A stretch of DNA of 64,000 bases, from positions 297,394,464-297,458,463 of the forward strand of contig CM077116.1 in NCBI GenBank assembly GCA_039619475.1. Reading direction: 5' to 3'. This document shows, piece after piece, positions 35,001 through 44,599 of this stretch (its first letter is position 1; each line of letters starts with the position of its first letter). Source of the stretch: Icerya purchasi. Its lineage: Eukaryota > Arthropoda > Insecta > Hemiptera > Monophlebidae. The notes under the pieces were generated by a model, which did not search any database, was not told the DNA's origin, and saw only the letters and a list, made by a program, of their open reading frames with translations. Position numbers and translations under genes: made by a program.

Positions 35001-37656
35001 TATCTGGTTTCAGTTTGTCTATTTCCTCTATATCGTACTCATTCGTTTTGCTGCCATAAATATACTTCTAACTTTTCATGATCTTATTTTGTATTCAAGA
35101 TTTTCACTTTGGAGATTTTTAACACCCTTCGACCATTTAAGGTCTGCCCGTGACTGAGAGCCGTATTTTTCTGTTTGTTCGCAATTAGAATAGTTTTCTT
35201 GAGAAATGTGATCCAGGTGGTTTTTCTTTGTCTTCCTGGAGATTTTCTGTTAGGGTTTTCTTTAGCCGAGTGGTTCTGGTTAACCAAGTTTTGCGAATAT
35301 GGTTGTATTCATCAATTGTTATTTACTTCCTCATAGTAAAATCTTCTAATAACCTTACCTAACTGACTTTTTATTCTACGTATACGTTCACTTATCCACA
35401 TCTTTCCTCCCTCCATTTCATTCAAAGTGATTTACCGGGGGGTCCCAGCAATTCGTTCATTTTTGGTAATGAAGTGACGGACTACTTGGCTCGGATTGCT
35501 GCTTCTTGCCACTTCTTTTTTTAAAAAATCCCATCCTCTAATCTCTTTCCGCTATGTAAAAGTTTTCATCTTAAGTTTTGGTCGGATATCTACATTTCCT
35601 CTTTTTCTAACAATTGTTCTTTCTATCTGTCTGTTCAATTTAGTCTTCCTGCCAATCCGTGGTTCTTTCTGTTTCCTTCACTTCGTCGTTCTGTTGTTGT
35701 CTCCACTATTCATCTGCACTCTTAAGCCATACTCTATTATCTTCCTTTCGTTTTCGTTTTTCGTTGGTTTCTTCTCCATACTGTCCTTTCCGCCTAAACG
35801 AAGAGCGTGTTTGCGATGCTAACCATGTGTTCTTTGAGCGTTTATCTCTTTCAGTCGAGCGTTCTGCTTTTTATTCCAATTTGCTGCGAATTAGTATTTC
35901 TACTTCGTATTATGCCTCCTATATCCTGGCTTTTCCTTCTCCACATATCGTTTCCATTGTTTATTCCTTTTTACTAGCAATGTTTGACCGCATCAAAATA
36001 TATAACTGATTCATTTTCTTTTCTAATTGTTTCTTGGTGAAGGTTCCTGGTTGACGAGCTCAATAAAAATAAAAAAAAAGAAAACAAAAAACTAACTTAA
36101 TGTCCATTCTTCAATTTAATGATTCGAAACAAACCTTGTGAGTCTCTGGTCACTGCCATCTTCTCAATAACGATTTCGGTCTTCTTTCTTCAGCTAGTCC
36201 TACATGCTTTGACTTCACGTTGAACACATTCTCAAAACAATTAATTTAGTCCCGTGCTTTACAAACATTACATTGTCCCGCGTTTCGACTATAAAATAAT
36301 AATTAAAATACTATTCGATGGAGCACTACTTTTATTTTTCATATTCTTTCTTGTAATCTCAGTATAATAATCGTAACTTCAAACCCGGTTTATCCAGCGT
36401 TTACTGTACATAAGATTTAAATTTTAATATCTTACTTGAATTATACCATATAGAAAATAGAATGAATGCGCCGAAACATATAGTAATGATATTTTTAATT
36501 AATGTATTTTTTTTTTTTAAATTAATTACAAAATCGATACAACTAATTTTATTACATTATACATTTAGATCAACGCTGTATAATGAACATTATGGAAAAA
36601 AAGCATAAAATATGAATTTTGGACAAAAATTGATTGTAAATTTTTTGAATTAAATAGTAATTTTGCATTTTTTAAAACAATAAATCATTTCTGTCATATT
36701 TATACTGAAAAATTGGTATAAATCTGTATGTATATAAATAAAGAATACTAAGAAAATTGAAAACTTTTAATACATGTGTATATATGTCTTCTTTGCAGTT
36801 CTGTGTCACAGATCTCCTCTTCTTGAATAAATCTTACTTATGTTGTTGGGTTATCCGTTCATTGCTGACAGACCCAGAATGAGGAAAATAACTCTTGTCA
36901 AAAATTAAAGAAAACGAAGAAAAGATAGTAATTTGGTTCGTGTTACGATGACTTTAGTTAATTGATCCATAGTGAATAATGCAGTAAAGATCACATGTGG
37001 ACTAACATTGAAAAAATATGCGTAATTTGTATAAAAATTAACAATCAGAAACTGTCTGAAATAAGTGAAAAATTATGATTAAATTGGTTGTAGAACGTGA
37101 TGTGGAAATAACAGCGCATTCTTTGCTATTCGAAAACATACTCGTAGAATCCAGGCTGATGAAGAATAGGAGAAATAAACAAAAAAATAGATATTTAAAT
37201 GTTATGTTCGTGTTAATAGAAGAAGGATGTAAGTAAAGGAAAACTTGGATTTCGTACTTGTTAGGGAGTTAAATAATTAAAATGTTAAATTAAAACGAGT
37301 CTTTAACTGCGAAAATACGGGTTTGCAATCAATGTAAAACAATGAAATGGTGTTAAAAAATATCAAAATGTAGTATTCATGTATCTTTTTTACCTGGTGT
37401 ATATGATAAATCTAATAGCACTGATATTCACTGTTTTGTCGCACTCGAAGTTTGGAACAATGAGTGTTGGTAAAGCCAATTGAAGTTGTTGTTTGAATCT
37501 CTCGATTAAATCGTATTCATCCGGGTTTGGTAAAGTGAAAGAAGGTCTTGCCGGTTTTTCGTCTTGGTCCGATAATACCGTTTGTTTCTCAACAAGTAGA
37601 ATTGAAAATATCAATAGCAAAAACGATTTTTCCATTGATATCAAAAATATGGGCAT
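23033..37656 (-). CDS. Secreted lipase, pancreatic-lipase / phospholipase A1 family
   Basis: Six coding exons: 37394-37656, 28717-28865, 27056-27304, 26682-26864, 24881-25040, 23033-23093. All borders are GT-AG and all phases agree, giving 354 residues (347 from the second Met at 37635, which has the better start context). A hydrophobic signal peptide (MEKSFLLLIFSILL) marks secretion. Motifs: VVHGW (oxyanion region, about residue 120), NVVAVDW, GHSFG with nucleophile Ser198, GTDPAGP with Asp223, RLSREDAYFVDIIHT, and CNHQ with His287. The lid loop between Cys278 and Cys285 has only six residues, a length known from phospholipase A1 enzymes rather than triglyceride lipases; substrate is therefore inferred as phospholipid. 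The C-terminal PLAT domain of vertebrate pancreatic lipase is absent, as usual in insects. The 8.5-kb first intron and others are filled with transposons. No defect seen. Confidence 0.95.
23094..24880 (-). other. Lipase intron 5
   Basis: Holds the MITE at 24007-24249. An open frame on the minus strand at 23558-23866 (102 codons) has several Cys and His but matches no family I know; probably chance or an old relic. Confidence 0.4.
24007..24249. mobile_element. Inverted-repeat MITE with TA target site
   Basis: Two 89-base arms (24007-24095 and 24161-24249) are reverse complements of each other with four mismatches, separated by a 65-base loop. Termini are CAGGGT(A/G)CGGCAGC, and a TA lies directly outside each end, as for Tc1/mariner-type insertion. 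No coding capacity. It sits in the last intron of the lipase gene. Confidence 0.9.
25041..26681 (-). other. Lipase intron 4, nothing recognised
   Basis: AT-rich intron with several long T runs; no element or gene signal. Confidence 0.5.
27305..28716 (-). other. Lipase intron 2, nothing recognised
   Basis: AT-rich intron with an A21 run near 27640 and long T runs near 28085 and 28195. No coding signal. Confidence 0.5.
29388..30250 (-). mobile_element. LINE 3' end with RNase H and zinc-finger tail
   Basis: Minus strand, inside lipase intron 1. Reading from 30240 downward: an RNase H piece (FLIISDSKPFV, then a decayed GIRGNE-like stretch), then a C-terminal part with CDADHMF (Cys-Asp-His zinc-type tail), then an ORF end near 29430. 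The 3' terminus near 29388 reads ...GATGAGCCC followed by an A-rich tail. The same terminus occurs at 36060 (plus) and 58680 (minus), which defines the family. The plus strand of this block is purine-rich because the coding strand is pyrimidine-rich. Several frameshifts; dead. Confidence 0.8.
30385..31661 (-). mobile_element. Second LINE copy with RNase H, related family
   Basis: Minus strand. RNase H starts near 31300 with ITIFTDSSKG (first catalytic Asp) and FCSIFYAEST (catalytic Glu region). The 3' end near 30390 reads ...AGATAAGCTCAAAAATAAA, a diverged version of the 29388 terminus. Upstream the purine-rich bias continues to about 31661, where the strand bias flips sharply to the plus-strand relic that follows. 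No intact frame. Confidence 0.7.
31662..31890 (+). mobile_element. LINE 3' terminus, GCGCGCCC family
   Basis: Pyrimidine-rich coding remnant (31660-31790), then GTTGTTGGATCAAAGCCGCC and GGCGCGCCCA, followed by an A/ATT-rich tail. The same terminus recurs at 33230-33270, so this is a defined LINE family end. Only the last about 200 bases survive. Confidence 0.65.
32225..32990 (+). mobile_element. LINE 3' region with duplicated segment
   Basis: The plus strand reads CDPPRICDVDHIFFECPALR at about 32305-32365, the C-terminal zinc-type motif of RNase H-bearing LINEs. A second similar motif, DINHLLFNCAQFDNTR, follows at 32450-32500 in another frame, so two C-termini are joined or one is duplicated. 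In the 3' UTR a segment containing GGCAACTGTGGTCATAATGTA (32725-32747) recurs in altered form (GCAGTTGCGGCCATAATGTA) near 32860. The element ends near 32970 with TTCGGGCC and a long A tail. Confidence 0.7.
32995..33112 (+). mobile_element. LINE 3' tail only
   Basis: About 90 bases ending AGCCGCCAGGCCAT followed by an A21 run. The end resembles the neighbouring TTCGGGCC terminus (shared TGGCCA and GGCC-poly(A) layout). A truncated insertion abutting the previous tail. Confidence 0.6.
33113..33275 (+). mobile_element. LINE 3' tail, GCGCGCCC family
   Basis: Pyrimidine-rich segment ending TTGTTGTTGGGTCAATGCCG, then GGCGCGCCCA and an A-rich tail: the same terminus as at 31810-31850. Confidence 0.65.
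33490..35290 (-). mobile_element. RTE-type LINE relic (endonuclease plus RT)
   Basis: Minus strand. From 35040 downward the endonuclease reads KPDILGVSETRWP, then NMILLKLKGNAVHVNI and HAPTLNKD, typical of RTE (craniofacial-development-protein-2-like) endonucleases. At about 34410 SEHNPVVMKI ends the domain. RT begins with RPDNIQAEILKLLDENNI and YDSGEIIKERLK. At 33650-33835 lies RYTNNTVLIADNEYDLQNLV, where the catalytic YADD has become YTNN. Both catalytic aspartates are lost and frames are broken. It lies inside lipase intron 1 on the same strand as the gene. Confidence 0.85.
35420..36075 (+). mobile_element. LINE 3' end, inverted copy of the 29.4-kb element
   Basis: The plus strand reads FGNEVTDYLARIAA near 35470-35505, the end of RNase H (GNE.aD.LA..A with the last catalytic Asp). 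The C-terminal part then matches the minus-strand copy at 29.4-30.2 kb almost frame for frame (for example NLVFLPIRG and KRRACLRC in one frame, RFRFSLV and LNEERVCDA in another). It ends near 36060 with GGTTGACGAGCTCAATAAAAA and an A-rich tail. Confidence 0.85.
36076..37393 (-). other. Distal lipase intron 1, nothing recognised
   Basis: AT-rich intron up to the donor site of lipase exon 1. No element ends or coding motif seen. Confidence 0.5.
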
Positions 37657-38400
37657 CGCAACGTTATTTCTACACTACCATGTGTTAAACTACAAAAAAT
37701 AAATAATCAGTTATATATGTATAGTTTCAATCTGTTCTTTACTAATGTTCAAGGCGAATATGGTAATTTTAATGAGAGTTCCCGATTTAAGTGAAAAGGA
37801 ATTCTCTTATAGTATTCGTAACTTCCGCCTGTATTTTAATTAGCCGTTACTTCCTTCATGAATTTTTTTTTATTTAAAAAAAGAATCGTTTAATTACTCT
37901 CCGTTGGAATTTGAAAGGAAATTAGCGGAACCTCGATGTTTATGAAATTCGAACTTTTTAAAATATAATTGTGAGTGAGAGAGAGAGAGGAGAGAAGAAA
38001 AAAAGCGAAATATTTTTACCTTGACTTAATAAGAGCTTTAACATAATTCGGTACTAAACATCAGCCAAGCCTAGTTGACTGAAGCCGCTCGCACTTAAAT
38101 TAATTTTCCTTTGATTCCTTTAATCGTTTTTTTAACATTTAATTTTTTATACGTCTTAAATATCTGTAAAGTAGAGATTTTACCGTATTATGAATAATGA
38201 TAATTGTCGACAGTTTATTGAAAAACATTACTGATTATTATGCGAGTTTATACGCAATCAAGAACAAATATGCACATCGCGAGCACTCAAAAATGTACAA
38301 TACGTTTCGGCTTAAAATCTTCCTTTTTTTGCCATATGCTAACTAGTTAATCACTGTAAATGATGACCAATTTTCTTGTGTTTTTGAAACTTACTCTGAT
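37657..38400 (-). other. Upstream region of the lipase gene
   Basis: Expected to hold promoter and 5' UTR of the minus-strand lipase. A GA-rich purine tract lies at 37974-38005 ((GA)n). No TATA box could be picked out reliably. Confidence 0.35.
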
Positions 38401-38401
38401 G

Positions 38402-38790
38402 CTATTTCATTTTCAATGAATTCAGTTCCCAAGCTCGAAAATCCGTTCTTGTAACATACTCGTAGTTGATCTTAAATATGTTTTTATCGGTTGTTGAATT
38501 TTGAGAAACTCTACTGCGACTGATATTGTCAACAATATCCTTATTGCAATTCATACATTTGGCTATAAATTTTTCAATGTGCACTGTTTAATGAATCCAA
38601 TATTATGAGCAGCCTAATTTTATTTTCAGCTTTTTCGTCAACCAAATTTCTGGTACTTACCAACTTTTCGCAAAGAACTGGTTCATTGATGTCAAATTCT
38701 CAATTCACAATGAGGTCTTTTACAAGATTTTTACAACAATTTAGATGTTTTCTCTCTCAGACATATCGCTTATATTATATAAAATCCCAT
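38402..38790 (-). pseudogene. Unrecognised coding-like relic
   Basis: On the minus strand two neighbouring frames carry protein-like text: EFDINEPVLCEKLVSTRN and KAENKIRLLIILDSLN (about 38590-38720), then KCMNCNKDIVDNISRSRV through YEYVTRTDFRAWELN (38402-38560). They are separated by a stop or frameshift. This looks like a decayed protein-coding segment, perhaps a transposase or a host gene fragment, but I recognise no family. The neighbouring LINE is truncated near here, so the segment may be older sequence into which it inserted. Confidence 0.3.
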
Positions 38791-41700
38791 CAAAAACATG
38801 TATGTAGAAATGGGAGCCAAGTTCAATATTTAGAATATGCGTGGTTGTCGAAGGAGGAGAGGAGATGGGAACGTCTTTGGATTCGGAAACTATCAGGAAT
38901 TTGTGAACCCTACTTGTAGAGGATATAAAATGAATGGCACGAAGAACTGAGATCAATTCGGCCGAGAAGATGGAGCAGAAAGAAGGAAGTCTGAAAAACT
39001 CAGAGTGCAGGAACGAAGGAGACGTATACGCACCACCTACGCCCCCATCATTCTTGGAGCCATCCGAGAAGATTAAGACACAGGAAGGAAAAGAAGAGTT
39101 CAGCAGCTGAAGGAATTCGAAGTTGACTCATTGTGAGAAGAAGAATTAGCTCAGATTGGGAGGGAGGAGAGATTGATGGGGTGCCATATGCTATTAAAAT
39201 CGAAAGAAAAGAAAGGAAAACTTTTATAGAGGAAAGGTAGGGAGAACAATTGGAAACACGAGCAGCTATATGCGATAAAATCGGAATTCTATGAGGCGCC
39301 AAGCGCCAGTGATTTTTGATATGAAGATAGGAAGGAATAATATTGGATGACAAAATGGGGAGGCGTTTTATTAAAAATCGATAACCGAGGAGTGAACGAC
39401 GAGTGGAAAGAGGTTGAGTGCAAGTTTCGGGTAGAATCGCAGGAATAGGAGAAGATCTTAAAGCGCCAATGCATAGGCGAAGGCAGGAATTGTGAATTGC
39501 GTCAAGTTTCGAAAGGTGAGACTTAGAGGCATTGCCATAAATGAAGGAACAATAGTCGAGTTTGGACCGAATAATCGATTTATATAGAATTAATAGAATG
39601 CACGGGTCTCCACCCTATCTGAGCGGAGATAAAGATTTGAGGAGATTAAGTTTTTTGATCGAGGAATTATAGATATAATTAATATGTTCATGAAATGTAA
39701 GGCGACTATTTAAGAAAAGACCTAGATAACATATGGAATTAACAGTGGTAATAGGTGTACCAGATACGCTGATGTTTATAAAAGCACGATTAAAGGGGCG
39801 GAGAGCAAAAATTATACAGAAATACTTGGAAGGGGAGAGAAATAGGTGGAGAGTAGATAGAGCATTGCTAAGATGGGGCAATGAATGATTTAACTCGTTG
39901 GTGGCGGAGGACAGATCACCCGAGGTGGAATAAACTAAAATGTCATCAGCAAAAAGGAGAGAGAAAGAGGGAATAGGGAGCGAAGCAATATCGAAGGAGT
40001 AAATATTAAAAAGAGTGGGGCTAAGGCAGGAACCCTGGGGAAGCCCACGATAGACGCATCTGGAGGTGGAAAGAGAAGGAGAAGATAGATAAAGAGTTCT
40101 ATGTTGAAAGAGGTTGAGTATAAGAGTGATAAGAACCGGAATGAGATTAAGAGAGAGGAGTTTGGAGCCCAGAGAAGGAAGATGCACATTATCGAATGCA
40201 GAGCAGACATCGACAAAAGAAGCGACAGTAAATTTCTTTGATAGGAATGATTTATAGATATCTGCAAGGAAGGTACTAATGCAATCTACAGGGCCAAGCC
40301 CGGGGCGAAAACCGAACATATTTCAAGAGACTAGATTATTATACTCAAGCCACCAAACGAGACGGTTGTTTATTAAGCCTTCAAAGAGTTTGTGTAGACA
40401 CGAGGCTAGGGAGATAGGACGGAAAGAGCATTGATTTTTTTTAGGAATTGGAATGACGATGAAGTCGTTCCAAGACTCAGGAGTAAAACCAGAGAGTAGG
40501 AAAGAGTTGAAAATATTCAGAAGGGAGAGCAGCAAGGAAGGAGAGAGCTTTTTAAGAATAAGGAAAGAAAGGCCGTTCAAGCCAGGAGCAGAATGAGAGG
40601 ATTTGTTAAGGACGGATAAGAGTTCCTCATAGCGGAAAGGAGAAAATAGGAAATGGGGCTCTGAGGAATTCGGGAGTGAAGGAATGTTTGATTTCTCAAA
40701 AGAGGGGACATATGGAGGAGCAATAAAGTCCAAGAAAGAGTGAAGTTTAGGCAAAGAAGGATTGGGAAGGTAGGGAAGCTCAAAAAGAGGAGATCTACTT
40801 GGCAATTTTCCAGATCTTACGGAAGGGCGTATCTCTAGAGAAGAAGGAAAAAATGATTTCTAAGAATTCCTATTGACAGATTTTAAGGTGTACCGAGATT
40901 TTGCGTTGGCTTCTTCGTGAGCTAAAAAGTTGGATATTGAGGAACAAGAATAAAGGTAGCGGTGCTTCTTCAAAAGGCAACTTTACTCTCTTCATTCCAC
41001 CAAAGAGCGGAGACATAAGAAGAAGAATAACCGTGCGAAGAGGAAATAAGAGGGGAGGAAGCAGAAAGATCAGAATATAGAGATTGAGTGAAGAAATTGT
41101 ACAGAGATGACGCGTCGGGGATATGCAGAATAAGAGGGAATGAGGAATCCACCTAAGATCGGAATTTAATCCAATCTGTTTTAGAAAGAAACTAATGAAG
41201 AGCGTGCAGGGGCCTGAAAGGTTTAGAAGGAAGAGCGTTGTTGACAGTTAGGAGAATGGGGACATGATCACTACTAAAAGTGCCGTTGAGAGTTTTCCAG
41301 GAGCTTACAAGACCAAGATTCGGAGATGAAAACGAGAGATCGACTGCACTAGAGGAAGATGGATGTTTGAAGAAAGTAGGAAAATGATCGTTGTGGAGAA
41401 AAAAATTATGGTTTTGAATGAGATTTTCCAGAGTCACACCATTAGGATTGCGCCCTGCGCAGCTCCACATAGGGGAGTGCGCATTCCAGTCTCCACCAAT
41501 AATAAATGGATGAGATAAGGATGAAAAGAATGAAGGCAAAGGGAAACTAGAGAGGCTGGAATTGGGATGCAAGCAATATGTATAAGATTCGGGAGAAGAT
41601 TTTCAAGTGAAATATGAATAATGTTAAGGAGGTTAGGAAGGAGCGGAGGAAGAAATGGGATATTGTGAGTGAGATAGGATAGATCGTGTCTAATTAAAAT

Positions 41701-42110
41701 TGCAATACCACCATACCCATCCATACGATCAGATCGGACTAGAGAATAACCTTTGAAATCAAGAGACGAAGAAGATTTAAGCCAAGTTTCAGATAATAGT
41801 GCTACATGGATATTGTAGAAGTCTAATAGACACTCTACACTTAGTTTATTAGCTCGTAAGCTGGGGCAATTCCATTGAAGGATGTTCAAGGCGTAAGACC
41901 GCGACATTCTAGTTAGAGGAAGAGGAAAAGGAACTAGAAGGATGAGAAAAAGAAGTGGAGAGGGCAGAGCTGAAATTGAAGTAATAGAAAAGAAGGCAAG
42001 GGTAATAGGAAAGGTATAATAAATTAGAGGAGATCGCTTGTAGACGAACTTCCAACTTAAAGGAGAAGTTGATAAAGGAAAGATGAGTAGAAGAGAGAAG
42101 ACCTATCCGA
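38790..42110 (-). mobile_element. I-superfamily LINE with endonuclease, RT and RNase H
   Basis: Largest minus-strand LINE. From 41907: endonuclease (NILQWNCPSLRANK, LLSETWLK, GYGGIAILIR), then FIIGGDWNAHSPMW at about 41480 and SSDHVPILL at 41260. RT runs 40805-39615: SAPGLNGLSFLILKKL, FRPISLASCLHKLFE, a stop near 40320, FGFRPGLGP, FVDVCSAFDNV, GLPQGSCLSPTLFNIY, LLFADDILVYS (intact FADD) and YLGLFLNSRLTF. C-terminal and RNase H pieces (FCSIFSAELISVLRAIHF) continue to about 38790. Only a few stops and frameshifts interrupt it, so it is among the younger copies here. The 3' end is missing; 41907-42110 is a purine-rich stretch that may include ORF1 or 5' UTR. Confidence 0.9.
39615..40805 (-). pseudogene. 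Reverse transcriptase of the 38.8-42.1 kb LINE
   Basis: Two open segments (40805-40323 and 40319-39615) in the same reading register cover the RT fingers, palm and thumb, separated by a stop at about 40320. All core blocks are visible: the APGLNGL start, PISLASCLHKLFE, D in FVDVCSAFD, GLPQGS, and FADD. It would copy the element's own RNA at a nicked target. One stop and the missing 3' end make this copy inactive. Confidence 0.85.
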
Positions 42111-42279
42111 ATTGGGAATTAACATCAGTATGTTTTGCTGATGTGTTTAACAATTGTTATACAGTATTATTTTCCGCCTATAGAAACTTTTTGTTTACCG
42201 TGAAACAATATCTAAATACGGATTTTATTAAATTCATCTATGAAAATTTTTAAAGCTAAACGTTGAGCCACCATGTCGA

Positions 42280-42475
42280 TATAGGCACTAATTTTTCATC
42301 TGCGCGCCAAAATTTTGGTCGCAGTAACCGATTTGTCGTTACAACCGATGTCGTAATAACCGATGGAAATTAGAATAAAATTTTATGCAATTCTGTCGAT
42401 TCTAACTGAATTAGTTGTTATAGCGGGTATGTCGCTACAATTGATGTCGTTATAGTCGGTTTTTCCTCTGTATTT
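42280..42475. repeat. Short diverged repeat of a TGTCGTTATAACCGAT-like unit
   Basis: Variants of one about 15-16-base unit recur: TTTGTCGTTACAACCGATG, TCGTAATAACCGATGG, GTCGCTACAATTGATGTCG, TTATAGTCGG. Simple tandem origin with later decay and indels. Confidence 0.55.
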
Positions 42476-42639
42476 TATTACCGCTTGCTTATTTTTATTA
42501 AAATAATTTATGTGTCCAACTTATAAATTAGGATGATTTTTTTCTGAATTTATTAGGAACTCATTTTGATTTAAAATAAACTCGAATTATTTTGTAACAC
42601 TGCTATGAGTATTTTTTTTTAAATTTCTAAAAACAGTGT

Positions 42640-44010
42640 TTTGAAAACCACTTAAGTTATTATACTTCAAAAATAATTCTGATATTTTAATTTTTTCCAC
42701 TATTTTAAGAGAGTAATGTAATTCTAAAATAATATATAAAAATTTTGAATTTTGGCCTCATTTGGTGACTCGTATTTATGTACTTTTAAATTTTATAGTT
42801 TTTTCTCTTATTAACTAGTTGGGATTGTTGTGCGCACTAAATTTAAATTTCTGTATCTTTTAAATATTTCCAATTATCTTGGTTTTCAAAAAAATACTTA
42901 ACATTTGAGACGTTTAAGACATCTGAGGCTTTATATTTAAAGCACAAGATTTGCAGAAGTGTTATAGCACATTTCAGTTTTCTACATCGTATATTTATTG
43001 TTATGAATTTTGATTTTTATAAAAAGAAATTAGTATTTTGAATTTTGAATTTATTTGAAGCTTTAAATATATACATTTTTGGGCTTCAAACTTTTTTTCG
43101 TGCCTAAAAATCAAGAATTTTGTACACATCAAGTTTAGCTCTTTATACTAAATATACATTACGTTATGCATTTTAATTGTTAAAGGAACACTTCGAAATT
43201 TGAAAACTTTCAACTCATTTGGGGCTTTGCGTTTGCTGTTTATTAGCTCTGATAAAATTTTTTAGTTATTGCTGTACATTTTGATTTTCGTAGAAATACT
43301 TAAAAATTTGTGATTTTGGACCCGTTTAGGATTATTTCGTATATGGAATTTTTCACGTTTCATAATTTTTTTGTCATTTACAAGTGAATTAGGTTGGTTG
43401 AACCCAATTATAAATTTTAATATGCATTAGCTGTGTATTTTAATTTTTTGAGCGCCACTCAAAATTTGACAATTTGAAGCTAATTGGACTTTGTATTTAT
43501 AGTTTTACAGGTTTCAGAATTTTCTTGTTATCGATAAATCAGGAGTGTTGCACTTGCTTAATTTTTGCTTTTTATCTCTTTTAGTTGTTACTGAGTCTTT
43601 TGATTTTCATAAAAATACAAAAAAATCTGAAAATTTAGGCCCATCTGTGGTGTTGCATGTAAAATTTATGTTTTTTTACAATTCTCTTGTTATTTACATG
43701 TCAGACAGTTGCCCACCTCTTTAAGTTATTGCTGTGTATTTTTATCTTAATAGGAATATTTTAAAGTTTTAGGATTTAAGCTCGTTTAGGGCTTGATATT
43801 AAACATTTTTTGGATTTCATAAGGAACGTTATTTATTTTAAATTTTATCTGTTTTCTTTAAATAGACATTACACTATGACTTTTTCTTTTTAAGGTAGCA
43901 TCTCAGAATTTAAAAATTTTGTCCCCATTGTTTATATTAAACATTTTTTTCTTTTTTTTTTGCAATTATCCTGTTCATGAAGTGTGGTTAAGTTTTGTTT
44001 ATCCGAAATT
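42640..44010. repeat. Old tandem repeat, period about 110-165 bases
   Basis: A block resembling TTATTGCTGTGTATTTTGAT, then TCATAGAAATACTTAAAAAT, then a GGCCCATTTGGGGCTTTGTA-like piece, then TTTCATAATTTTCTTGTTAT recurs in diverged form. Anchors of the first part fall near 42987, 43153, 43263, 43424, 43583, 43724 and 43864; the rest of the unit follows in the same order each time. At least seven copies, all decayed, with no coding content. It ends just upstream of the I element. Confidence 0.6.
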
Positions 44011-44599
44011 TAGTTTTCTACGATTAATCGATGTTGATCTGTACTGTGATCATCTTGAGTGAATATGTATATGTCAGTTAATATTTTGCTTAAAATGGGG
44101 GGTGTGGTCAACTGTAAAAATCTGAAATTTTATTAGTGTGTAAGTCTTTTAAATTCCAGCGAAATTTAGCTAATTATCTTCACAAGTCCATTTTTGAATG
44201 TTTTGACAGATCCTGCACAGCTCCTAATTTGCTTGCAAGGTACCACCACGATGTTAATTATGGTTTACGCGTAGCAGCTTCGTTATGCATAATAATTCCT
44301 ATTTCTTATTAATGTGTTTAAAAATGTGAAAATATTAAACTAGTTAATAATATAAACTTAGTTTTCTTAGTTGTTGCCGATGATAAATCCTATTCAACTA
44401 TTCGAATTTTTTGCAGTAATCTTCACGAATCGGTGTACTATTTGCTTGTTTTCATTAAAAATTATCTTAAATTTAATTTGTCACTCATACTGATCGTTGT
44501 GAACTCGATGTTAGGATAGCTTTAAAGATCGTTGTAGTTATTTTTATGTTCTATTAGCATCTGTTACCTTAAAAATGTTGCAGCAACTGATAACCGCGC

